From: Terfezia claveryi
Taxonomy: Eukaryota; Ascomycota; Pezizomycetes; Pezizales; Pezizaceae
Length of the DNA stretch: 64,000 nt
Direction of reading: 5' to 3'
NCBI GenBank assembly: GCA_015179025.1
Contig: WHUX01000008.1
Coordinates: forward strand, 186,001 to 250,000
A program made the position numbers and the translations under genes. The notes below the pieces were generated by a model that saw only the letters and a program-made list of their open reading frames with translations, was not told where the DNA came from and made no database searches. Shown here one piece after another: positions 56,024-64,000 of this stretch (positions are counted from its first letter, which is position 1; each line of letters starts with the position of its first letter).

Positions 56024-56663
56024 ATGCCGTCGTTGAGCCGTTTCTTTGCTGGTTTGCATTACAGGTCTGCCATGAGGGGGCGTGTGATGGGAAAACCTAC
56101 TTTTACTACAAGTAGTCGAGTAAGTTCTTCAAACTACTAGTATGGATAGTAGTTGTTCTTGTAATTGATTCAAATACTTCAGGACCGAAACAATATCGAA
56201 AGTCCTGGTGGGCCCGCAGATGGTGCTGGAACATCAATACAATTGCCTGGCCTGAAAGCTGACAGACTCTCTAAAATTGAGACCGTAAAGATTTAAACTT
56301 CAAGTTTGTACACATTTATATACTGACGGAGTGAATTTAGGACGTCGCTATTTCGCTCAAACTGAACGAACGTACCAACAGTGAGGTGAAGTGGGTGCTT
56401 GGCTTCGGTGTCGGAACAGTTCTTTTGGGAATAGGTTCGGTAAGTATGTTTCTTATAATTTGATCTTGTGTGGTTACTGACATCAGTAGGCTGTATTTAA
56501 GGTGTATTACTATGATGCAGCTCGAGAGAAGGACATGAAAGATTATGTAAAGGATACAGTCTCAAACTCGGAGAGAGTTATTCTTGCAGAGATGCGTGTA
56601 GAGATGAGGGCCATGGAGGGTAGAATGGGGGCTAAAATTGAATCAAGGACAAGATGGTGGTGA
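56024..56663 (+). CDS. Small single-pass membrane protein with probable mitochondrial presequence
   Basis: Four exons, all joined between codons (phase 0): 56024-56119, 56183-56284, 56341-56439, 56490-56663; 156 aa. Donors are GTAAGT, GTAAAG, GTAAGT; acceptors TTCAG, TTTAG, AGTAG. The N-terminus MPSLSRFFAGLHYRSAMRGR is basic, hydroxylated and free of acid, like a mitochondrial presequence. Then come LPGLKADRLSKIETDVAISL, one membrane span WVLGFGVGTVLLGIGSAVF, and a charged helical tail (AREKDMKDYVKDTV to SRTRWW) likely to form a coiled coil. I do not recognise the family; the layout vaguely resembles MCUR1/CCDC90-type proteins. Regular phase-0 exons support a real gene. Confidence 0.66.
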
Positions 56664-57339
56664 GGAGTAAGGCATTTAGATTTCTCGTTCCGGTTTGATT
56701 TGCATGGTCGGGGAGTTTTGTTTACTTTAGAAAAAATACAGCTAGATATTCACGAGAACCATTGAAAGTTTCAATAGAATTTCGCGAACGGAGTGGTGAA
56801 GGGAAACGAGGGGAGTATGTTTTTAAGGAGTCGTAAGTATTATTTATTTATTGAGATAACATTTGAAATCGACACCGGGTAGCAAATAACATTTGAAATC
56901 GACATCATGCAGACTCCCATCACATCCGACAGCACTAAAGCAACACTAAACCCAACCAGACTACACTAAACCTTTCTAACCAACACAACCAAATACGCGC
57001 GTTATTCACACGCGCTTCCACAGCGCTGCAGATAGAAGCCAGCATACTTAGGTAATCCAACCTTTACAGAGCTCGATGCGCATACATCACGAGACTAACA
57101 TCACACAAGCATAGCACGCACACACGTGAGCACACCACGCGCAGCAGCATACCCTGCATAGCCAGCACCCAGCATACCCAGCATACCCAGCAGCACGCGC
57201 AGCAGCATCCCGCCGGCACCCTTCACTACTCACAGCGCTCACCTGGGGTTCGGCAAGTTCGGCACCAGGTACGGTATCCATTCACGCTCCCCAATCCCAC
57301 CCTGCTAATCCACGCGCTCCCAGCTGCTTCACTACGCGT
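56664..57339. other. Intergenic with a micro-insertion and CAGCATACC repeats
   Basis: No gene seen. AAATAACATTTGAAATCGACA occurs twice near 56850-56905 in a short direct repeat, and CCCAGCATA-type short repeats lie near 57160-57190. Confidence 0.45.
56944..56972 (-). mobile_element. Micro-insertion CAACCAGACTA with 9-bp target duplication
   Basis: CACTAAACC (56944-56952), CAACCAGACTA (56953-56963), CACTAAACC (56964-56972). The insert is the right end of the same motif family. Confidence 0.65.
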
Positions 57340-57344
57340 CTCTG

Positions 57345-57622
57345 GTTATTCGCTCTCTGATTCTCAGGTTATTCGCACTCTGATTCTCAGATTCTCAGGT
57401 TATTTGCTCTCAGGTTCTCTGGTTATTCGCTCCCTGACTCTCTGGTTATTCGCTCTGAGATTCTCAGGTTATTCGCACTCGGATTCTCAGGTTATTCGCA
57501 CTCGGATTCTCAGGTTATTCGCACTCGGATTCTCAGGTTATTCGCTCTCTGATTCTCTGGTTATTCGCTCTCAGATTCTCAGGTTATTTGCACTCGGATT
57601 CTCAGGTTATTCGCTCTCAGAT
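57345..57622 (+). repeat. 23-bp tandem array
   Basis: About twelve units of GATTCTCAGGTTATTCGCAC + TCG with variants; the central units (57481, 57504, 57527) are exact at a 23-bp period. The open frame across it is a by-product: three units equal 23 codons. Confidence 0.88.
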
Positions 57623-57839
57623 TCTAATTGGTTTCTCAATACCATTACTTTTACCTCTGGATTTTGCCATACCTATTGCCTACCAACTCGCTCCTCGATA
57701 CCTGCTCCAGAAACTTCACTAAACCTGCTCCAAGTCTTAATTATCTCTAGAGCAGCCTTCTGGATTGCTAGCAAGAATCTTGATACTCGCCTTTGCATAG
57801 CTGCAATATATATCTCACCCAACAAAGATATAAACCCAG

Positions 57840-58415
57840 AACCTACTATCGAGTTAGTACCTTCTGAATACCACGAATATCTTGCTCTCTTCTTGGAATA
57901 AGAAGCTCGGATCTTACTACCGTACCGATATATCGACTATACTATTACTCTACAAAAAGAAGCAAACCTCCGTTTGGTTGTATGTATTCAATGTCCAATG
58001 CCGAGCTTAAGGAAGTAAGAAAATAGATTGATGAAAACTTATTCAAGTCCTTCATTCGAGCAAGTTCTTTCTCAGCTGCCTACCCAGTCCTCTTTATTAA
58101 GACAAAAGACGTTTCTCTATGCTTTTGCATTGACTATCGGGCTCTAAATGATATTACCCTCAAGGACCAAAACCCGCTACCCTGTATTAAAGAGACCTTG
58201 AATTAAATACGTGGATATAAATACTTTACTCGTCTCGATCTTTGAGCCTGTTTCAACCAGATCTGTATCAAAGAAGGTGATGAATGGAAAACACCCTTCT
58301 GGACTCGATATAGGCTTTTCAAATTTTTAGTTATATCTTTCGGTTTGACTAATACCTCTGCTACCACTCAGCGATTCATAGCAAGGAAAGTTCGCTGTGC
58401 TATTATTGCAGGGTA
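57840..58415 (+). pseudogene. Ty3/gypsy reverse transcriptase remnant
   Basis: Fragments match the gypsy RT order: [70 protein letters not shown] and RLFKFLVISFGLTNTSATTQ. Stops interrupt it, including TGA where RLDLR is expected, and frame changes occur upstream near 57990. No LTR or YxDD box is seen before it ends near 58415. Confidence 0.82.
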
Positions 58416-58897
58416 CCTATGTCATTTGCCCACCATGTAAGTAAGCATTTTACCTTTGCAGATGGGGGGCGTCAGTCATTACCGATACCAGAGGCAGATA
58501 TCCGGTTCCTGTTGTCTGTCTCACCCTACCCGGAGGCGAGAAGGGCTTCTTAAATACCCTAAGTAGACCATTGAGATCCCTCAATTCCTCAAAAGGATTC
58601 AGTGAAAGCCGAAGACGCCAATCCGTTCGCTTTGCATGTAGTCTTGTGCGCCAGAATTCGCTTGCTCTGTATTTGTGGAGGTCCCGGAAAGTCCTAAACT
58701 TTATTGATACACTGGGATATAGAACTCGGTTTAATATCCCTCCTCTGTCCAACGGTCCAGCGGTCCATGGTCAACCTACGAAACTTGCCAGGGTATCTTG
58801 GGAATTTCGCAAAATTGAGAATACTCTGTTCAAACTATCACATAGCGAATCTTTGAACGGGGCAGCATTTTTCCCCCACTATCACCTGCCGGCCATC
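58416..58897. other. Upstream region of the AzgA gene
   Basis: No separate gene. The open frame from 58571 runs into exon 1 of the transporter but its upstream part has no family match, so it is probably 5' UTR and promoter. Confidence 0.5.
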
Positions 58898-61491
58898 ATG
58901 ACATGGGCCGAACGATTCAATCGCAAGGTGGCGCAAAGTGCCTTTGGAAGATGGTTCAAATTGGAATTTTCTGGTGCCTTGAAAGAGAGGAAAAACTCAC
59001 AGTTTTTAACCGAAGTCCGCGCTGGATTAGCGACGTGAGTATTCTGTATATGCTGCTATCAAGGATGTGGAAGATGGGCACAATGGTTATGTTGGTGGGA
59101 TCACAATCAGTGGTCAAATGGGTGTAATTCGTTTCAGTGTCATGAGTTGACAGTTGTATCTCGATAGGTTCTTTGCTATGGCGTAAGTTACCACCTCTGG
59201 CCAACATATACAACACTGCCCATCCCTGGAGATGAATGCTAATGTGTATGAACTGGTTGGGTAATAGCTATATCATTGCTGTGAGTTGGAGATTTTTTTA
59301 TAAATGAAGGATCCAAGCAATAACTGATATTGTCCTAGGTAAATGCCAATATTACAGCCCAGTCAGGGTTAGCTCTTCCCCTTCCTTGTGGCTGCCTGAG
59401 CCTTTCTTGCAGTTGGGCGGTATTGATGTGTATTATCACAACAGGGGAACATGCGTATGTCCACGGACGGCCGAGGATTTTGCCTGCGACAAAGATGTGG
59501 AATATGACCTGTGCGTTGAAGGTTCGTCTCCAGCCAGTGTGAATCTGTCCATACCCTCATTTTGACGAGAATTGCAGTTATTCGACGGGACCTCATCACT
59601 GCGTGAGTAATCATGTCCTCCAGTAGGTTTATTTCGATGAGAGAGCTCTAACGCGTGCTCAGTACTGCCGCCATTGCCGCTTTGTCGAGTTTCCTTATGG
59701 GTATTGGTGCCAACATTCCCATTGCTGTTGCGCCTGGTATGGGTCTTAATGCATATTTTGCTTTTCAAGTCGTTGGGTATCACGGAACCGGCCCTATCTC
59801 CTACCAAACTGCTGTTACCGCCGTCTTTGTCGAGGGATTCATATTCCTTGGATTATCCTTTTTTGGTTTACGTCAATGGCTTGCGAGAATTATCCCTGCC
59901 TCAATCAAACTTGCGACTGGAGCTGGTATTGGACTATATCTCGCCTTGATTGGTTTGACTTACAGTGCTGGTATTGGTGCAATAACTGGGTCAACAGCAA
60001 CTCCACTGGAGCTTGCAGGTTGTCTGCCGCAGTACAAGGACGAATTTGGTGTCTGTACGTCTCACAAGCTGCAGAATTCTACCCTGTGGGTAGGCATTTT
60101 CTGTGGTGGAATTCTCACCGCACTTTTGATGATGTATCGTGTGAAGGGTGCTATCATCGCCGGTGTAAGTCACACATTCACACAATCACAACTAAGAACG
60201 TTCACTTATTTTATTGCAGATTGCGCTCGTATCAATTATATCTTGGCCAAGAGGCACTGAAGTTACCTACTTCCCTGACACCCCTATTGGAAATGATAAT
60301 TTCAAATTCTTCAAGCAGGTAGTTGCTTTCCATCCAATTCAAAAGGTGCTTGTCGCACAGGACTGGGATTTGAGTGGCGCCGGTCATCAATTCGCTTTGG
60401 CTGTGATCACCTTCTTGTATGTCGATATTCTTGATTGTACCGGGACTCTGTACTCTATGGCACGTTTCGGAGGCTTCATTGACGAGCACACACAAGGTAC
60501 ATTTGGCCCCTCTGCAGCTGACATTCCCCAATGACCTCAAACTGACTCTCCTTTACATTAGATTTTGAGGGATCTGCCATTGCGTATACCGTTGATGCCA
60601 TGGGTATCACTATTGGCTCATTATTCGGTTCTCCACCAGTCACAGCATATATCGAGTCTGGTGCTGGTATCTCTGAAGGTATATCTCCCCATTATAGGTT
60701 GATTTTAAACTGCTAGACAAGGCTAACCTCGTTCTTAACACCACCACATAGGAGGAGTAACCGGTATCACTGCCATGGTGACTGGGTTCTGCTTCTTCAT
60801 CTCGATTTTTTTCGCTCCTATCTTCGCCTCCAGTAAGCTCTATATAGATTGTAACCTACCAACTCAAGCTTCGGCTAATGATTCGCTAGTTCCCCCTTGG
60901 GCTACCGGGTGCACACTTGTCCTGGTTGGTTCGATGATGATGAAAGCCACGGCCGATATTAATTGGTCATACTCTGGGGTAAATCCTTCTTCGACAATGG
61001 TGTGAGCTGGCAGGTAAACTAAATTCTGAATTGCTACCCAGGACGGAATCCCTGCGTTTATTACTATTATTTGCATGCCGTTCACGTATGAATACCTAGC
61101 GTATCAGCTGAATATTCCCTGCTCCATGGGACAGAATGACAGGGTGCTGATATTTGATTATTATAGATACTCAATTGCTTATGGTTTGATCGCCGGTATA
61201 ATCTCTTATATTGTTCTTAACACCGCCGCTTGGGTTATTGAGAAGGCGTCTGGTGGCCGTATCACTCCATATGCCAAAGAGATCAAAGACCCATGGACCT
61301 GGAGGATTCCAGGTGGTTTCTTCCCTCGATGGTTGGTCCGCCTATTTCAGGGCAAGGCAAAGTTCTGGGAGAGTTCCTCAATATACGGCAAGAGCGATTA
61401 TGAAATGACTGCCCCGGCTTCTAAAAAGCCTAATAGCAGCCAACCTCCTCCCTCTGAAACTACCTTTGAACCCATTGCCAAACAAGAGTAA
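58898..61491 (+). CDS. AzgA-type purine (adenine/hypoxanthine/guanine) permease
   Basis: Plasma-membrane proton symporter for purine bases (family knowledge). Thirteen exons in exact phase: 58898-59034, 59168-59182, 59268-59280, 59339-59367, 59445-59521, 59578-59602, 59663-60164, 60220-60496, 60562-60678, 60752-60832, 60890-60978, 61042-61085, 61167-61491; 576 aa, the family length. It begins MTWAERFNRKVAQSAFGRWF. Family signatures: GTCVCP, LITATAAIAAL, APGMGLNAYFAFQVVGYHG, LATGAGIGLYLALIGLTYSA, FCGGILTALLMMYRVKGAII and EGSAIAYTVDAMGITIGSLF. Many membrane spans are evident. Exons 2 and 3 are only 15 and 13 nt. No defect seen. Confidence 0.94.
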
Positions 61492-61943
61492 GGTATTGAC
61501 AAGGATATCGATTTGCTTCATCTCAAATTGATGGGCAGATTGTTATTATCCGGAAGCTCTATCACCTACTATGACCAATTTTTTTCGATTTGTGTATTTC
61601 TTGTTCTATCTTTGGGGTATCAGAGCCAGTTGGATGGATGTTCACATAATGCTGTGATGGAGGCAATGTAAGGTTTAGCATTGTTGTAACAAGGGATGGT
61701 GAAAAAGATACATAGACCTGGAGAGAATAATACCCTGAATAAATGGGTACATACACGCAGCAATTGTGCGAATTAAACTCGTACCGTTTGAATTACATCC
61801 TACATACCGTATTGACTTGTGTTATTTGGAAGCGTGCCAATTTGTATTTGTATGAGTGAATTTGGTGGCGCCTTGCGGCCGAACTCTTCTCTAAGAGACG
61901 CCCTGTGACAATACAGTAGTACCTACTCTCAAATTGACCTCAA
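61492..61943. other. 3' flank of the AzgA gene
   Basis: No gene seen; probably the permease 3' UTR followed by unique sequence up to the transposon end. Confidence 0.5.
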
Positions 61944-63362
61944 ATACGGAGGCTCACACCAAAAGTCTTTTCCACCTGCCTATTTAGGTAACCTGCATAT
62001 GCGCGCATACCAACACATATGCACATTCATATATGCAGTACAGGGGCCTATGCAAGCTTATTCATCTATATTGGGATACGCGCAACTTCCTGCATATGCA
62101 AAACTACTAGGCATATGCACAGATACATACCATATGCACAACATTTGGGCTATATCATGACTTGTAGGTTAGAGTTAGGGAAGCATTGATATTTGGCTAA
62201 TTGGGAGCTCCGAACATGCCAGATATCTAGCTCATAACCAGAATAGGAGAGTACGCGAATACTGTATCAGAGAGGGCTAGCGTACAGAAGGGATCTGCGA
62301 GAGTTGACAAGTCACCAACGCTCCCACCCTTCACTATTTATCTCCACTTTCCTTCTATATTTCTCTTCATCCTCTTTACTCCGTATTTCTCTCCACTTTC
62401 CCTCTTTATCCGTGTTTTTCTCTCCCTCTCTCCAAGATATGCCTCCTCGTCGTCAATGTCAACCTTCTTGTCTACCTTGCTACCCACCAGAGCTATCTCC
62501 TACCCCTCGTAACAAGTAAGTCCCTACCTTACTTAGCTATTGTGGAGAGCCCTCTCTTTGGAAACAGCCCTGCCCCTTTGGAGAGAGACCCCCCCTTGGG
62601 AGAGAGTGTCCCCCTTTGGCGCGAAAGCACTTAGGAGAGAGAGCCTCCCGTAGGAGCGAGAGCACCCCCTTTGGAGAGAGAGAGAGCACTCCTTTGGGGA
62701 GAGTGAGAGCACCCTTCTTAGAGAGATCTCCCAGCTAATTTTTTCCATTAGCATTTATGAAGATAGCCGGTTGTCATTCTACCCTACTCGAAGTTCCTGG
62801 AGGCTAGCACTAGCCCACTATCCTCCCAATTATCCTCCTCATTATCCCTCACAGCATCCAGGAGACCCATCAGATTTTTGGGGACTGATCAAATTGTCAG
62901 TGTTGATCCCATTGATATTATGATTCTAAACAGAGAAAGAAGAGTGCCGCCAAAGACGATATGAGCAAGCGTTCCTGGGAGGAAACCGAGGCCTCCTTCA
63001 TATAAGGTACGCTTCCTGCTACCGTTGACGCCAGGAGTGAGCCTGTTAAGTGGGGATAGTCTCATGCCCAGTAGGGAAAGCTGGAAGGGAGTTTATAATA
63101 GTTAGACTATTAGTAGCTGGTTAGCATTAGGGCTATTAGGTGTTGTGCGATAAATTATGCATATGCTAAGGAGTTGTGCTGGTGGTTGTGCATATGCCTA
63201 GTAGTTTTGCATATGCAAGAAGTTGCGCGTATCCCAATATGGATGAATAAGCTTGCATAGGCCTATACTGCATATATGAATGTGCATATGTGTTGGTATG
63301 CGCGCATATGCAGGTTACCCAAATAGGCAGGTGGAAAAGACTTTTGGTGTGAGCCTCCGTAT
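61944..63362. mobile_element. 1.4-kb long-TIR non-autonomous element
   Basis: Ends are inverted repeats of roughly 200 bp: 61944 to about 62150 and about 63150 to 63362. Both start ATACGGAGGCTCACACCAAA read inward and are rich in GCATATGC-type palindromes (GCATATGCGCGCATA; CATATGCACATTCATATATG). The middle has a pyrimidine-rich tract and ATGCCTCCTCGTCGTC (62440), then a degenerate GGAGAGAG/CCCCTTT array (62540-62730). No transposase seen; no clear target duplication. Confidence 0.78.
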
Positions 63363-64000
63363 GGTAGATTTATAACCTAGGCACAGAAAGGGTAAGCGGG
63401 GACCAATCAATTGCGCGTGCCTTTGTGCACCCTTATTTTGTTGAACAAAGAGAGGGTAGATGGTACCTCATGCAGATATGTTTCTTTTCATCTGCCTAAC
63501 ATTCCATGAATTGGGGTCAGAAGTGGTGATAACTGAAACAATGATAAATTGATATTTAATTTTAAGTGGGACTCAACCTTATATTATATTATCTTTTCCT
63601 ATGTAGACTCCCGAAAGCGATGCTGTTGCTTTATATGGTGTGATCTGCATCGAGTCCAGACAGGTATGCAACCAAACTACTATCAGATGTCCACTACCTG
63701 GCAGGTAAAACGGTCATGCGAGATTCTAGCGTACAGAAAACAAATACAGAAGACCTAACCATCGCCAGTTTGCGTCGTTGGTGGTGTAGAACACAAGAGG
63801 TTGATTCTAAATACCGGCGGCCCTACGACAGGGGATCGGGCGTCTTGTGAATTGGGGGTCAGGGTGAGCAGGTATAAGGGAGCTTCAGGTGTTGAAGCTG
63901 TAAAGCCGACACATCAATCACCGATTATGATCTGATTTGCTCCCCAAGGTTTCACAGTGGAGGGAGGGCTTTATTGTATAGCAATTCTGTGCCTTGAACT
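63363..64000. other. Right-edge sequence, possible exons of an unseen gene
   Basis: After a pyrimidine-rich AG acceptor at about 63605, a segment reads TPESDAVALYGVICIESRQ and meets a GTATGC donor near 63664, which looks like a plus-strand exon. I cannot assign a family or find neighbouring exons with confidence. Confidence 0.25.

Noticed and set aside
58571..58897. Upstream extension of the AzgA first exon
   Set aside because: The family start MTWAERFN is at 58898; the upstream residues show no family similarity.

Overview
The window is nuclear DNA from a filamentous ascomycete. Housekeeping genes carry many short spliceosomal introns (about 50-140 nt, GT..AG), and the gene set is fungal: a LAS21-type GPI transferase, AzgA purine permease, Urc1/Urg1-type protein, fungal aspartokinase and BUR1 kinase. 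The dense load of transposons, foldback elements and MITEs beside compact genes fits a Pezizomycetes/truffle-like genome. That placement is inference; no rRNA or barcode is present.

Layout. 0-5.4 kb: LAS21 (-) diverges from RPC19 (+), followed by a decayed alpha/beta-hydrolase (ABHD11/IMO32 type). 5.4-8.9 kb: no gene seen. 8.9-18.8 kb: four minus-strand genes: a Rab18-like GTPase, ribosomal protein eS1, an unidentified 166-aa protein and a Urc1-type GTP-cyclohydrolase-II-like protein. 18.8-39.8 kb: a transposon island. It holds a decayed DUF3435/FluG-type recombinase-like gene, other decayed ORFs, a complete-length Ty1/copia element (25351-30583, 283-bp LTRs, 5-bp TSD), a broken Crinkler-type gene split by a solo LTR, a GC-ended TIR element, a 1.8-kb foldback element, two MITE-like elements and tandem repeats. 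39.8-56.7 kb: a gene-rich block with ELF1 (+), uracil phosphoribosyltransferase (-), WAPL/RAD61 (+), RHB1/Rheb (+), BUR1/CDK9 (+), aspartokinase HOM3 (+) and a small single-pass, probably mitochondrial protein (+). 56.7-58.4 kb: a 23-bp tandem array and a dead Ty3/gypsy reverse transcriptase. 58.9-61.5 kb: an intact 13-exon AzgA purine transporter. 61.9-63.4 kb: a 1.4-kb long-TIR element.

The most unusual signal is a family of micro-insertions of 11-38 bp built from TAGTCTGGTTGGCAC or its complement. At six loci the insert lies between perfect 8- or 9-bp direct repeats, as expected for target-site duplications. At 38.8 kb the insert is a perfect 38-bp inverted repeat inside a 34-bp tandem array, so neighbouring units show the empty site.

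Functional links: the Urc1-like protein, the uracil phosphoribosyltransferase and the AzgA permease all serve pyrimidine or purine salvage or catabolism. RPC19, eS1, ELF1 and BUR1 are general transcription and translation genes. Gene calls with exon coordinates were checked by keeping reading phase across every junction; no database search was possible.
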